The notes under the pieces are model-generated. The model ran no database searches. It was not told the DNA's origin and worked only from the letters and a program-made list of their open reading frames with translations. From Amycolatopsis thailandensis (GTDB lineage Bacteria > Actinomycetota > Actinomycetes > Mycobacteriales > Pseudonocardiaceae), in NCBI RefSeq assembly GCF_002234405.1, contig NZ_NMQT01000018.1, positions 24,753 to 88,752 on the forward strand: a DNA stretch of 64,000 nucleotides. Reading direction: 5' to 3'. Shown one piece after another: positions 1 to 9,430 of this stretch; within the stretch, counting starts at the first letter, position 1; every line of letters starts with the position of its first letter. The translations under genes and the position numbers were made by a program.

Positions 1-669
1 CAGGCCGAGGGGACGAGCGCCGGGTACACCACTCTTCTCTTCACCGTTTCCCTCGACGACGGTGGCTGCGCGCCGCAGGGTTCGGTCGAGTACCGGACGA
101 TCGAAGGCAACGGGTCGCCGGTCGATCCGGCGTTCATCGCGAAGGAAGGGGCCGACTACCTGCCGAGCGCGGGCACGCTGACCTGGTCGGGCGGGGCGGC
201 CCCGCAGACCGTCGCGGTCAGGGTCCGCGCCGACTCCCTCGTGGAGAACGACGAGATGTTCTCCTTGCGCCTGTACGGCGAGAAGGGGCTGCGGATCGGG
301 CACAGTGTCGGCGTCGCGTGGGTGGCCGACGACGACGCGACGAAAACCTCCCCGATCGCCACCACCCAGGACGGTGAGATCTGCTGGTCGATCCCGCCCA
401 ACTTCGCCCAGGGCGCGAGCTGCAAGGTGCCCATCGTGCTCTCCCGGCCGTGGCCGGGGCCGCTCACGATCCGCTACCGCACCGAAGGGTCCGCTCACGT
501 GCCGGTGAAGGACGGTGTCGTCACCTTCCAGCGCGGTGAGACCAGGGCTTACGCCGAAATCACGCCCTCGCCGGGGCAAACGGGGAAGGCGCGAGTCGAG
601 TTCTTCGAGCCGTCGCAGGGCAAGCTCGTGTACGCGACCTCGACCGTGGTGATCAGCCCCGCCCGGTGA
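1..669 (+). CDS. Calx-beta domain protein, 3' part
   Basis: The reading frame is open from the first base, so the start lies outside the window; 222 residues are visible. They hold a Calx-beta-like repeat at about residues 10-105: acidic beta strands, then EGADYLPSAGTLTWSGG and the typical ending QTVAVRVRADSLVENDE. A second beta-rich stretch of about 100 residues follows. Calx-beta modules are extracellular Ca2+-binding beta sandwiches, so a secreted or surface protein is likely. No membrane segment or sortase signal is seen before the stop. The last 17 bp overlap the end of the convergent regulator gene. Function beyond the fold is unknown. Confidence 0.75.
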   Translation, partial: QAEGTSAGYTTLLFTVSLDDGGCAPQGSVEYRTIEGNGSPVDPAFIAKEGADYLPSAGTLTWSGGAAPQTVAVRVRADSLVENDEMFSLRLYGEKGLRIGHSVGVAWVADDDATKTSPIATTQDGEICWSIPPNFAQGASCKVPIVLSRPWPGPLTIRYRTEGSAHVPVKDGVVTFQRGETRAYAEITPSPGQTGKARVEFFEPSQGKLVYATSTVVISPAR

Positions 670-3640
670 CGAGATCGGCGTCGGCCGTCGCGTTCGCCCG
701 CCGGTACAGCTCGATCGCTCGAGCCCAGTGGGCGGCCGCGGCGGCCGTGACGCCACAGCGCGCTTCGAGGTCGCCCAGGTCGCGGTGCAGGTGAGCCTCC
801 TCGTACGGGTCCGGGACGCCTTCGCGGACCGCGAGGCCGCGCTCGAGGTTCTCCCGCGCCGCGGCCAGGTCGCCGAGTCCGAGGTGGGCACGGCCGAGCC
901 GGTCGAGCGCGGCCGCCTCGCTGTGCCGGTTCCCGACGTCGCGGCTGATCAGCAGCGCCTGGTCGAAGTCGTCCCGCGCGGCCCGGAAGTCGCGGCGGGC
1001 GAGGTGGACCTGGCCGGCGTGCAGCAGCGATTCCCACTCCTGCCACCGGTCGCCGATCGCCCGTGACGCGGCCAGCGCCTTGCCGAGATGGTCCAGCGCG
1101 ACGTCGTGATCGCCGAGTTCTTCGTAAGCCTCGCCGAGGGTGTCCAGAGTGGCGGCTTCCAGCCGGGCGTTGCCGAGTTCACGGAACGTCTCCAGCGCGG
1201 CCGTCAGCGGACTGAGACCGTCCATCGGCTGGCCGCGGCGGATGTAGGCGTGGCCGAGGTTGCGCTGGGACAGCGCGCGCCCGAGCCGGTTGCCCGCCGA
1301 GGTGCACCGCTCCACCGCGAGCCGGTACGCGGTGATCGCCTCGTCGAACCGGCGCAGCGCGGCGTAGGCGTTCGCGGTGTTGTTGTAGATGTGCCCTTCG
1401 CCTTCGAGATCACCCGCGGCGCGGGCGGCCTTCAGCGCGCGGGCGTTCGTGTCGAGCGCGTCCGTCAGCCGGCGGGTCATGAAGTAGGCCGCGCCCAGCG
1501 CACGCAGCATTTCCGCTTCGGCCAAGGGATCGTCGAGTTCGGCCGCCGCCGCGGCCCCTTCCCGGCAGAGCCCGATCCGCTCGTTCCAGCCGCCCGTGGT
1601 GTCGTAGAAGCTGGTCAGCAGGTAGGTGAGCTGCCAGGCGGCGGTGTTGCGGCCGTGTTCGCGCGCGAACCGCACCACCGGCAGCAGGTTCGCGCGCTCG
1701 GCGCCCAGGAACGCCAGCGCGGCTCGCCGGTCCACCGGGAACGGACGTTCGGGCGGCGGGTGCCGCAGCGCCGGGGTGACCAGATCGCGGTTCGGGTCGA
1801 TGATCCGGTTCGCCTCGGCGGCGACGTGCAGATACCAGTCGATCAGCCGGTCCGCCGCCTCGGCTCGGCTCGCCGCCGTTTCGTCGGCGCGGGCGCACGC
1901 GATGGCGAACTCCCGGATCAGATCGTGGAGACGATGGCGATCCGGTCCCGCCGGGGTGATCAGGTGCGCCGCGGACAACGCGGCGACCGCGGTCCGGCCC
2001 GCCTCGGCGGGCACCCCGCACAACGCGCTGCCCAGCGCCGAGCTGAACGACGTCCCCGGGATCAGCCCGGCCAGCCGGAACAGCTGTGCCGGGGCGTGGT
2101 CCAGCGGGAGGTAGGCGCTCGCGAGGACAGTCTTGACCGTCCGGGAATCTCCCTGCACCGCAAGGGTTTCGAGTCGGCCGGCGCCGGTCAGCTCGCGGGT
2201 GAGTTCCGCGATCGGACGGCCCGGCTCGCCGCTGAGGCGCGCGGCGGCGATCCGCAGCGCCAGCGGCATCCCGTCGCACAGCCTGGCCAGCCGCGCGGCC
2301 TGCGCGGGTTCGCGGGCGACCCGGTCGGTGCCCAGTACCCGGGTGAGCAGGGTCATCGATTCCGTGTCGGCCAGCGCGTCGAGGGCGAACACGCGGACGG
2401 CGTGCCTGCTGCCGAGCGCGGCAAGGGTCTGCCTGCTGGTCACGATCAGCAGCGCCTTCGCCGTCCCGGGGACCAGAGGAAGGATCTGGTCCACACTGCC
2501 CGCGTTGTCGGCGACGATCACGCACCGCCTCCCGTGCAGCAGCGAGCGGTAGAGCGCCGCGCGTTCGGCCGTCGCGTCGGGCAGCCGATCGTCGGGGAGG
2601 CCGAGTCCGCGTGACAGATGCGCGAGCGCGTCGCCCGGCGAGATCGCTTCGTGCGGGTCGTGCCCGGCGAGGTCGAGGAAGAGTTGGCCGTCGGGAAAGC
2701 GGTCCGCGATGAGATGCGCCCACTGCACGGCGAGCGCGGATTTGCCCATCCCCGCCGCGCCGGAGATGACCACGACCGGCGGCTCGGGTGCGTCGAGAAG
2801 CCTGTCGAGCGAAGCGAGTTCCTGCTGCCGTCCGGTGAAGTACCCGACCCGGGCGGGGAGTTGCGCGGGCGCGGTGCCCCGCACCGGCACGTCGAGTTCG
2901 GGGGCGCGGCGCAGGATCGCCGTATGCAGTTCGACCAGGTCCGGGCCGGGATCGACGCCGAACTCGTCGGCGAGTCCCCGGCGCACCGCCTGGAACGTCT
3001 CCAGCGCCTCGGCGTGTCTTCCGCAGCGATGCAGGGCGAGCATGTGCAGTGCGGCGAGCCGTTCTCGATACGGCTGCTCGGCACGGAGCCGCGGGAGTTC
3101 CCGGAGGACCTCCTCGTGATCGCCGAGCCTGAGTTCGGCGTCCCAGAGTTCTTCCCAGGCGGACAGCCGCAGTTCTTGAAGTCGTTCGACTTCGCGTAGC
3201 CCCCAGCCGTCGAGTTCGGCGTCCGCGAAGGCTTGGCCGCGCCAGAGCCGTAGAGCCTCGCGCAACGCCGTCACCGCTTGGCCGGGATTGCTCCGCTTGG
3301 CGGCACGAAGGTCTTCCTCGAAGCGGAGAGCGTCGACTGAGGACGGTGCGACGGTCAGGACGTACCCGGGTTTGCGCGTCAGCAGGACCGGCGGGAATCC
3401 GCAATCCTCCAGCGCCTGCCGGATCCTGGCGACGTGACTGTGCAGGGTCTTCACGGCGGTACGGGGCGGATTCTCGCCCCACAGCACGTCGACCAGCCGG
3501 GGGATCGGGACGACAGAACCCGCGTGCAGGGCGAGAACGCCGAGCACGGCTCGCTGGCGGGCGCCGTGCAGCTCCGCCCGCCCGGTGGGGCCGATCGCTT
3601 CGACCGGGCCCAGCACCCGTAATTCCCCTGGCCCGGGCAC
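653..3640 (-). CDS. SARP-type regulator with NB-ARC and TPR domains (AfsR-like)
   Basis: A 995-residue multidomain activator. Residues about 5-95 form the OmpR-type winged helix (TLHSHVARIRQAL, RKPGYVL). Residues 100-245 are the BTAD domain (YRERLAALHMLALHRCGRHAEAL). Residues 265-560 are an NB-ARC/STAND ATPase with P-loop GAAGMGKS at 294-301. TPR repeats fill about 650-960. Family members are ATP-regulated activators of secondary-metabolite operons. The start is a GTG preceded by GGAGGGAG; the next in-frame ATG is far inside. The gene diverges from the secreted-protein gene at 3790 across a 149-bp gap, which is a plausible target region. The actual target operon cannot be read from the sequence. 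Confidence 0.93.
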   Translation of the reverse strand: MPGPGELRVLGPVEAIGPTGRAELHGARQRAVLGVLALHAGSVVPIPRLVDVLWGENPPRTAVKTLHSHVARIRQALEDCGFPPVLLTRKPGYVLTVAPSSVDALRFEEDLRAAKRSNPGQAVTALREALRLWRGQAFADAELDGWGLREVERLQELRLSAWEELWDAELRLGDHEEVLRELPRLRAEQPYRERLAALHMLALHRCGRHAEALETFQAVRRGLADEFGVDPGPDLVELHTAILRRAPELDVPVRGTAPAQLPARVGYFTGRQQELASLDRLLDAPEPPVVVISGAAGMGKSALAVQWAHLIADRFPDGQLFLDLAGHDPHEAISPGDALAHLSRGLGLPDDRLPDATAERAALYRSLLHGRRCVIVADNAGSVDQILPLVPGTAKALLIVTSRQTLAALGSRHAVRVFALDALADTESMTLLTRVLGTDRVAREPAQAARLARLCDGMPLALRIAAARLSGEPGRPIAELTRELTGAGRLETLAVQGDSRTVKTVLASAYLPLDHAPAQLFRLAGLIPGTSFSSALGSALCGVPAEAGRTAVAALSAAHLITPAGPDRHRLHDLIREFAIACARADETAASRAEAADRLIDWYLHVAAEANRIIDPNRDLVTPALRHPPPERPFPVDRRAALAFLGAERANLLPVVRFAREHGRNTAAWQLTYLLTSFYDTTGGWNERIGLCREGAAAAAELDDPLAEAEMLRALGAAYFMTRRLTDALDTNARALKAARAAGDLEGEGHIYNNTANAYAALRRFDEAITAYRLAVERCTSAGNRLGRALSQRNLGHAYIRRGQPMDGLSPLTAALETFRELGNARLEAATLDTLGEAYEELGDHDVALDHLGKALAASRAIGDRWQEWESLLHAGQVHLARRDFRAARDDFDQALLISRDVGNRHSEAAALDRLGRAHLGLGDLAAARENLERGLAVREGVPDPYEEAHLHRDLGDLEARCGVTAAAAAHWARAIELYRRANATADADLVTGRG

Positions 3641-3789
3641 TCTGCTCCCTCCGGCATGTGACCTCGGTGAGCGTATCCGGGCGAAGACTCACCGAAATCG
3701 GCCAATTAGGGCACACGATCTCCACAACCCCGCCACAACCGGCCTGACTGATCGTCAACGGGTCGAATGTTTCGCCCAAGGAGGGGAAC

Positions 3790-4776
3790 ATGATCAGCAG
3801 TCATCCGCGGCGCCGTCGAACGCTGCTCGCCTCGGCCGTCCTGGCCGTCGCGACACTGTTCGCGGGTGTCGCACCGGCGGTGCAGGCCGCACCGGAGGCT
3901 CGTAGCGACGTCTTCATCCGGGACAACGGATCCGACTACGGGTACGAGGCGTCGTCCGGTTCGCTCTACTCCAGCCCCGACATCCGGGTGTGTTTCTCGG
4001 CGACGGTGCTTTGCGCCACCGACGACCCGATCGTCCAGGGGAGCACCGCCTACATCCATGTCACGCTGAATCGTCCCGGCCCGTACGGGGATGGGTACGA
4101 GAAGGGGAACCTCCAGGTCTGGTACACCAAACAGGGCACCGTGGCCCAGTGGCCGAACCAGTGGAACTACATCGGCTCGAAGCTCGACGTGGACGTGCCT
4201 TACGGCACCAAGACGGTCGTGATCCCGTGGAAGGTCCCGATCGGCTCGCACTTCTGCCTGCTGGCCCGGTGGCTGTCGCCGACCGACCTGCCGACGGAAG
4301 GCGTCAGCACGTCCCTCAACACGCGGAACAACAACAACATCGCCTGGCACAACGTGAACGCGGTCCCGTTCAAGATCAAGGTCCCGGTGATCCGGCCCAT
4401 CGTGTTCGGCTGGCACGGTCCTGACCCGGCGACGGTCGGCGACATCGTCTTCACCCAGCCGGGCAGGCCGTTCACCGGCCCGGGACGGATCACCATCGAC
4501 CTCGGTCCTGATCTCGCCGCGCGTTGGCGGGCAGGCGGAGCGAAGGGTGAAGGCATCGAACGGGTCGGCGAGACCGAGCTGGCCATCGTGAACCCGCAGC
4601 GGGCCCGGATCAGCGGGCTGGCGTTCAAGGCGGGCGAACAGATCGACGCCAAGCTGAGCTTCACCGCCGGTGCCGAGGCGGCCGGTGGGCAGTACACCGT
4701 CCACGTGACCCAGGTCGACCAGCGCGGCGAAGAGGTCGGTGGCGTCGAATACCGGCTCGCGGCCGAACGGCAGTAA
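3790..4776 (+). CDS. secreted protein of unknown function
   Basis: A 328-residue protein with a clear Sec-type signal peptide: RRRR at 7-10, a hydrophobic core at 11-30 and likely cleavage after AVQA at about 33. The ATG follows a strong AAGGAGGGG ribosome-binding site. The mature part is beta-rich and aromatic, with two or more Cys (CFSATVLCATDD) that could form disulfides, and a middle part (PVGSHFCLLARW-like) resembling extracellular beta-sandwich domains. I recognise no catalytic motif and assign no function. It diverges from the SARP gene and ends in a strong terminator. Confidence 0.85.
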   Translation: MISSHPRRRRTLLASAVLAVATLFAGVAPAVQAAPEARSDVFIRDNGSDYGYEASSGSLYSSPDIRVCFSATVLCATDDPIVQGSTAYIHVTLNRPGPYGDGYEKGNLQVWYTKQGTVAQWPNQWNYIGSKLDVDVPYGTKTVVIPWKVPIGSHFCLLARWLSPTDLPTEGVSTSLNTRNNNNIAWHNVNAVPFKIKVPVIRPIVFGWHGPDPATVGDIVFTQPGRPFTGPGRITIDLGPDLAARWRAGGAKGEGIERVGETELAIVNPQRARISGLAFKAGEQIDAKLSFTAGAEAAGGQYTVHVTQVDQRGEEVGGVEYRLAAERQ

Positions 4777-4797
4777 GAAGCCAGGGAGGGGTGCCGG

Positions 4798-4843
4798 CCC
4801 GTGGGCGGCGAGGGTGGGGAACCCTCGCCGCCCACGGGTTTTT
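4798..4843 (+). terminator. rho-independent terminator
   Basis: A perfect 18-bp stem (4798-4815 with 4821-4838), loop GGGGA, then five T on the + strand. It lies 22 bp after the stop of the secreted-protein gene and abuts the stop of the convergent DUF3830 gene. The T-run favours + strand termination. Confidence 0.9.
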
Positions 4844-5340
4844 CACGCGCGTGCGAACGAAAGCGTCTCGCCCTCGACACCTCGCAGCCAGAGATCCTGC
4901 GCGGCTTCCGCCATCTCGGCCAGTCCTTCTTCGATCGTCGCGAACACGTTGCCGGGCACCCAGCCCGCGTCGCCGTTGATCAGCAGGTTGTTGCGGCCGT
5001 AGAAGATCGCGAGATCCGTCGCGCCCTGGTCGCTGTGCGCCTCACTGTCCTCGTCGTAGCCGTACGCCGGATTGCCGATTTCCCACGCCTCGAACCCGAA
5101 GTACACGACATCGCCCGGAATCGGTGTCACCGTGGGGTTTTCGCGGCCCGGTTTCGGTTCGGCGAAGGGCGGCACGAGGGTGTAGACCTCGTTCCGCGCG
5201 TACTTCGCGTGATAGGCCGAACCGCTTTGCGGCAACGCGTCCCAGACGGCGCGGCAGGTCCGCGGGGCTTCGGCGTCGAGCAGGCGTGCCCGGCAAGAGA
5301 CCCCGCGCTTGTCGAGCGTGATCGTGATGTAGCGGGCCAT
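4843..5340 (-). CDS. DUF3830 family protein (cyclophilin-like fold)
   Basis: A 165-residue protein resembling the DUF3830 family: N-terminal MARYITITLDKRGVSCRARL, then the blocks YHAKYARNEVYTLVPPF, PGDVVYFGFE and DLAIFYGRNNLL. The family is thought to have a cyclophilin-like fold with no proven activity and is often linked to amino-acid or dicarboxylate catabolic genes. The ATG shares its A with the TGA of the upstream aminotransferase (TGATG), so translation is probably coupled; an in-frame GTG one codon earlier is less likely. It is the last gene of the left-hand arm of the GntR regulon. Membership of the pathway is inferred from context. Confidence 0.8.
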   Translation of the reverse strand: MARYITITLDKRGVSCRARLLDAEAPRTCRAVWDALPQSGSAYHAKYARNEVYTLVPPFAEPKPGRENPTVTPIPGDVVYFGFEAWEIGNPAYGYDEDSEAHSDQGATDLAIFYGRNNLLINGDAGWVPGNVFATIEEGLAEMAEAAQDLWLRGVEGETLSFARA

Positions 5341-6590
5341 CACTCGACCCCCGCCACGACGTCACCCCAGATCCGCAGCGCTTCGTCGACCTGCTCGGTG
5401 TCGACGATCAACGGCGGCACCATCCGGACGACGTTCATGTACGCCCCGCACGTCAGCAGCAGCAACCCGTTGGCGGACGCGGCTTTCTGCGCCGCCTGGG
5501 CCTTCGCGGTGTCCGGCTCACCGTCCGGCGTGGTGAACTCGGAACCGACCAGCAGCCCCAAGCCGCGGACGTCGCCGATCGACGGCGATTTGTCCGCGAT
5601 CACCCGGACACCTTCGAGCAACTGGCGTCCGCGTTCGGCGGCGTTCTCGACGAGGCCCTCCTGTTGGATCACTTCGAGCGTGGCGATCGCCGCCGCACAG
5701 GCCACCGCGTTCCCGCCATAAGTCCCGCCCTGGGAGCCGGGGAGCGCCTTCGCCATCAGCTCCTCCGACGCGGCGATACCCGAGATCGGGAACCCGCTCG
5801 CGAGTCCCTTCGCGATGAGCACGATGTCCGGGCGCACCCCGAAGTGCTCGTGCCCCCAGAACCTGCCTGTCCGGCCGAAGCCGGTCTGAATCTCGTCCAT
5901 CACCAGCAGGATCCCGTGCTTGTCGGCGCGCTCCCGCAGGCCTGCCAGGAACGCCGGGTTCGCCGGGACGTACCCGCCCTCGCCGAGCACCGGCTCGATG
6001 AAGAACGCGGCCGTCTCGTTCGGCGCGCAGACCGTCGCGAACAGGTAGTCGAGCTCGCGCAGGGCGAACTTCGTCGCGGTCTCTTCGTCCCAGCCGTAGT
6101 GGAAGGCGTAGGGGAAGGGCGCGACGTGCACACCGGACATGAGCGGCGAGATCCCGGCGCTGAACCGGGTGCCCGACGTCGTCATCGTCGCCGCCGCGAC
6201 GGTCCGGCCGTGGAATCCGCCCTGGAAGACGATGACGTTGGGCCGCTTGGTCGCCTGCCGCGACAGCCGGAGCGCCGCCTCGACCGCTTCGCTGCCCGAG
6301 TTCGAGTAGAAGAGGGAGTCCAGGCCTTCCGGCAGGACGCCGCCCAGCTTCTCGGTCAGTTCCAGCATCGGCTTGTGCATGACCGTCGTGTACTGCCCGT
6401 GGATGAGCTTGCCGACCTGTTCCCGCGCGGCGCTCACCACATGCGGGTGACAGTGGCCGGTGCTGGTCACGCCGATACCGGCGGTGAAATCCAGGTGACG
6501 TTTGCCATCGGTGTCGTAGAGGTACACCCCTTCACCGTGGTCGACCACGACCGGCGTTGCCTGCTTGAGCAGCGGTGATAGCTGGGCCAT
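5340..6590 (-). CDS. class III PLP aminotransferase (4-aminobutyrate/omega-amino acid type)
   Basis: 416 residues of a fold-type I class III aminotransferase. Visible are GITSTGHCHP-like cofactor residues near 40-50, FYSNSGSEAVEAA at 94-106, GGFHGRT at 124-130, LLVMDEIQTGFGRTG with the PLP-ring Asp at 232, and the Schiff-base Lys261 in LIAKGLASGFP. It should transfer an omega- or beta-amino group to a 2-oxo acid and yield a semialdehyde, matching the divergent aldehyde dehydrogenase. The ATG at 6590 has AGGAG eight bases upstream; the longer open frame to 6743 runs through the promoter and is rejected. The ATTGTTGACAAT operator lies 35 bp upstream. The real substrate is unknown. Confidence 0.9.
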   Translation of the reverse strand: MAQLSPLLKQATPVVVDHGEGVYLYDTDGKRHLDFTAGIGVTSTGHCHPHVVSAAREQVGKLIHGQYTTVMHKPMLELTEKLGGVLPEGLDSLFYSNSGSEAVEAALRLSRQATKRPNVIVFQGGFHGRTVAAATMTTSGTRFSAGISPLMSGVHVAPFPYAFHYGWDEETATKFALRELDYLFATVCAPNETAAFFIEPVLGEGGYVPANPAFLAGLRERADKHGILLVMDEIQTGFGRTGRFWGHEHFGVRPDIVLIAKGLASGFPISGIAASEELMAKALPGSQGGTYGGNAVACAAAIATLEVIQQEGLVENAAERGRQLLEGVRVIADKSPSIGDVRGLGLLVGSEFTTPDGEPDTAKAQAAQKAASANGLLLLTCGAYMNVVRMVPPLIVDTEQVDEALRIWGDVVAGVE

Positions 6591-6624
6591 GGGCTGCGCT
6601 CCTAGGTCGGCTGAGCTGTTGTCG

Positions 6625-6636
6625 ATTGTTGACAAT
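6625..6636. promoter_or_regulatory. operator 1 of the GntR regulon
   Basis: ATTGTTGACAAT, arms ATTGT/ACAAT around two bases, in the 88-bp gap between the divergent aminotransferase and aldehyde dehydrogenase genes. On + strand it lies between a possible -35 TTGTCG (6619) and -10 TAGCAT (6642). On the - strand it overlaps a possible -10. The same palindrome recurs at 11673 and 12501. Confidence 0.75.
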
Positions 6637-6678
6637 ATCCATAGCATGGCGTTCGGGACAACATGGAGGAGCGTTGGG

Positions 6679-8142
6679 ATGAGCTCGATCAGTGAGGCCG
6701 GCGTAGTCGCGGCGGTCGACAAGGAACTGTTCATCGGCGGCAAGTGGGTGCCCGCCGCGGGTGGGAAGACCTTCCCTGTTCTCGACCCCTCGACGGGTGA
6801 AGCCCTGTGCGAGGTGGCCGACGCGTCACCGGCGGACGGTGTCGGAGCACTCGACGCCGCGGTCGCCGCGCAGGCCGACTGGGCGAACGTCGCCCCGCGC
6901 GAACGCGGCGAGATCCTGCGCCGCGCCTACGAACTGCTCATCAAACGCGCCGACGAACTCGCGCTGTTGATGACCCTCGAGATGGGCAAGCCGCTCGCGG
7001 AATCGAAGGGTGAGATCACCTACGCGGCCGAGTTCTTCCGCTGGTTCGCGGAGGAGGCCGTCCGGATCGACGGTGGCTACGCCGTCGCGCCCAACGGGAC
7101 GGGCCGGTTCCTGGTGACGAAGCAGCCCGTCGGACCGTGCCTGCTGATCACGCCGTGGAACTTCCCCATGGCGATGGGCACCCGCAAGATCGGGCCCGCG
7201 GTCGCGGCCGGTTGCACGATGATCATCAAGCCCGCCGCCCAGACCCCCCTTTCGATGCTGGCCCTCGCGGCGATCCTCGCCGAGGCGGGATTGCCGGAAG
7301 GTGTGCTGAACGTCCTCACGACGTCGGACTCCGGCGGTGTGATGGAGCCGCTGATCCGCGACGGCCGTGCCCGGAAGCTGTCCTTCACCGGTTCGACCGG
7401 CGTCGGGCGGAAACTGCTGGAACAGTGCGCGGACAAGGTGCTCCGCACCTCGATGGAACTCGGTGGCAACGCTCCTTTCCTTGTCTTCGAGGACGCCGAC
7501 CTCGACGCGGCTGTCGAAGGCGCGATGACGGCGAAGATGCGCAACATCGGTGAAGCCTGCACGGCCGCGAACCGCTTCTATGTCCAGCGGGGCATCGTCG
7601 ACGAGTTCTCCCGGCGTCTCACCGAGCGCATGGAGGCCCTGCCGATGGGGCGCGGCACCGAGGAAGGTGTCGTCGTCGGCCCCCTCATCGACGAAGCCGC
7701 CGTCGAGAAGGTCAGTAGCCTGGTCTCGGACGCCACCGGGCGAGGAGCGCGCGTCCTCACCGGAGGGTCCACAGTGGACGGACCGGGCAACTTCTATCAG
7801 GCGACAGTGCTCACCGACGTACCCAAGGACGCCAGGCTCGCTTCGGAGGAGATCTTCGGGCCGGTCGCCCCGATCACTCCGTTCGACAGCGAGGACGAGG
7901 CCATCGCGGCGGCGAACGACACCGAATTCGGTCTCGTGTCCTATGTGTACACCTCCGATCTCAAGCGGGCGCTGCGGGTCTCGGAACGGCTGGAAGCCGG
8001 CATGATCGGCCTCAACCAAGGACTGGTTTCGAATCCGGCGGCGCCGTTCGGCGGGATCAAGCAGTCCGGGCTCGGCCGTGAAGGTGGCACCGTCGGCATC
8101 GACGAGTTCCTCGAGACCAAGTACATCGCGGTGGCTCTGTGA
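6679..8142 (+). CDS. NAD(P)-dependent aldehyde dehydrogenase (succinate-semialdehyde dehydrogenase-like)
   Basis: 487 residues, normal length for the ALDH superfamily. Landmarks: PWNFPMAMGTRKIGPAVAAG at 159-178, Rossmann motif FTGSTGVG at 236-243, general base Glu260 in MELGGNAP, nucleophile Cys294 in GEACTAANRF, and EEIFGPV near 394. The ATG at 6679 has GGAGGA eight bases upstream. It probably oxidises the semialdehyde made by the divergent aminotransferase. The stop overlaps the start of the next dehydrogenase (GTGA), so the two form an operon under operator 1. Closest to succinate- or other omega-semialdehyde dehydrogenases; exact substrate inferred only. Confidence 0.92.
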   Translation: MSSISEAGVVAAVDKELFIGGKWVPAAGGKTFPVLDPSTGEALCEVADASPADGVGALDAAVAAQADWANVAPRERGEILRRAYELLIKRADELALLMTLEMGKPLAESKGEITYAAEFFRWFAEEAVRIDGGYAVAPNGTGRFLVTKQPVGPCLLITPWNFPMAMGTRKIGPAVAAGCTMIIKPAAQTPLSMLALAAILAEAGLPEGVLNVLTTSDSGGVMEPLIRDGRARKLSFTGSTGVGRKLLEQCADKVLRTSMELGGNAPFLVFEDADLDAAVEGAMTAKMRNIGEACTAANRFYVQRGIVDEFSRRLTERMEALPMGRGTEEGVVVGPLIDEAAVEKVSSLVSDATGRGARVLTGGSTVDGPGNFYQATVLTDVPKDARLASEEIFGPVAPITPFDSEDEAIAAANDTEFGLVSYVYTSDLKRALRVSERLEAGMIGLNQGLVSNPAAPFGGIKQSGLGREGGTVGIDEFLETKYIAVAL

Positions 8143-8183
8143 ATTCTCAAGCCGTGAATCCTCAAGCGGTGAATCCTGAAGCA
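8139..8183 (+). repeat. three 15-bp tandem repeats at the start codon
   Basis: GTGAATTCTCAAGCC, GTGAATCCTCAAGCG and GTGAATCCTGAAGCA run head to tail and encode [15 protein letters not shown]. Each begins with a potential GTG start, the first overlapping the stop of the upstream gene. Confidence 0.85.
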
Positions 8184-9260
8184 GGGACCTCTCGAACAGG
8201 GACGCCTTCTTATCGGATCGCCAGCATTCCCGGCGACGGGATCGGTGTCGACGTGACGGTCGAGGCCCGCAAGGTCCTCGACCGCGCGGCGGCGTCGCAT
8301 GGCTTCTCCTTGTCCTGGCAGGAGTTCGACTGGAGCTGTGAGCGGTACACCAAGACCGGTTCGATGATGCCGGACGACGGTATCGAGCAGCTTTCCCGGT
8401 TCGACGGGATCTTCCTCGGTGCCGTCGGGTTTCCCGGTGTCCCGGACCATGTGTCGTTGTGGGGTCTCCTCATTCCGGTGCGGCGCGCGTTCACGCAATA
8501 CGTCAACCTCCGGCCGGTCCGGCTGCTTCCGGGCACGACATCGGCACTGGCCGGCCGTAGCGCCGACGAGCTGGAGATGGTGATCGTCCGGGAGAACTCC
8601 GAGGGCGAGTACTCGGAGATCGGCGGCAGGCACAATCGGGGGCAGGCGAACGAGGTCGTCTTACAGGAATCCGTTTTCACGCGGGTCGGGGTGGAGCGGA
8701 TCATCCGCTACGCCTTCGAACTGGCGAAAACGCGGACGGGGCGGGTCTGCTCGGCGACCAAGTCCAACGGGCTCATTCACTCGATGCCGTTCTGGGACGA
8801 GATCTTCGCGGAGATCTCGTCGGAATATCCGGACGTGCACGCCGAACAGTGCCATGTCGACGCGCTCGCCGCGCGAATGGTCCAGGCGCCGGACCGGCTC
8901 GACGTCGTGGTCGCTTCCAATCTCTTCGGCGACATCCTGAGCGACCTGGCGGCGGCCGTGACGGGCGGGCTCGGGATGGCGCCTTCGGGCAACATCAATC
9001 CGACCGGCGAGTTCCCTTCCATGTTCGAGGCCGTGCACGGCAGCGCTCCCGACATCGCCGGACAGGGCATCGCGAATCCGGTGGCGCAGATCCTGGCGGG
9101 TGCGATGATGCTCGACCATCTCGGTGAAACCGTTGCGGCACAAGATGTTCACGCTGCGGTGGAGAAGGTTCTCGAGGAGGGTGCCGTGCAGACCCCTGAC
9201 CTCGGCGGGAAGTCCACCACCGCCGAACTCGGGTCCGCGGTGGTCGCCACTCTATCTTGA
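8139..9260 (+). CDS. isocitrate/isopropylmalate/tartrate dehydrogenase family enzyme
   Basis: 373 residues from the GTG at 8139. The beta-decarboxylating dehydrogenase fold is shown by [29 protein letters not shown], the metal-binding segment [16 protein letters not shown] and [18 protein letters not shown]. The family oxidises and often decarboxylates a (2R)-hydroxy acid such as malate, tartrate or isopropylmalate. In this catabolic setting a tartrate/D-malate type is more likely than leucine synthesis, since no leu genes are near. The first 15 codons are three near-identical 15-bp repeats, each opening with GTG, so the true start may be 8139, 8154 or 8169. Confidence 0.85.
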   Translation: MNSQAVNPQAVNPEAGTSRTGTPSYRIASIPGDGIGVDVTVEARKVLDRAAASHGFSLSWQEFDWSCERYTKTGSMMPDDGIEQLSRFDGIFLGAVGFPGVPDHVSLWGLLIPVRRAFTQYVNLRPVRLLPGTTSALAGRSADELEMVIVRENSEGEYSEIGGRHNRGQANEVVLQESVFTRVGVERIIRYAFELAKTRTGRVCSATKSNGLIHSMPFWDEIFAEISSEYPDVHAEQCHVDALAARMVQAPDRLDVVVASNLFGDILSDLAAAVTGGLGMAPSGNINPTGEFPSMFEAVHGSAPDIAGQGIANPVAQILAGAMMLDHLGETVAAQDVHAAVEKVLEEGAVQTPDLGGKSTTAELGSAVVATLS

Positions 9261-9330
9261 ACCATCCGCCCAGTGGCTTGTCAAGTCCGGGAAGTCATGA
9301 ACGGTCCATTCATGATTTCGGGGGGCGGTA

Positions 9331-9385
9331 GTACATAAAGGCCCCCTTCCTTGCGTCAAGCGCAAGGCAGGGGGCCTTCATGTAC
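9331..9385. repeat. long hairpin, 25-nt arms
   Basis: Arms 9331-9355 and 9361-9385 pair at 23 of 25 positions around a 5-nt loop. The core contains AAGGCCCCC and CCTTGCG. No T-run follows. One of the family of intergenic hairpins in this window; it may end transcripts from the dehydrogenase operon. Confidence 0.8.
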
Positions 9386-9430
9386 TTGGGTCGCGAGTGG
9401 TGAACGTGCCTGGCGGAAACCGATGCCGCC

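Noticed and set aside
1088..2614. Long + strand open frame (508 codons) opposite the SARP gene
   Set aside because: Low-complexity Arg/Gly/Pro/Val-rich translation typical of the antisense of a high-GC gene; the opposite strand encodes clear SARP, NB-ARC and TPR domains.
1410..3791. 793-codon - strand frame within the SARP gene
   Set aside because: Same strand but shifted frame; Arg/Pro/Ala-rich without domains, an artefact of GC-rich third positions.
6591..6743. N-terminal extension of the class III aminotransferase to 6743
   Set aside because: It would overlap the divergent ALDH start and the operator; the ATG at 6590 has a good ribosome-binding site and matches family length.
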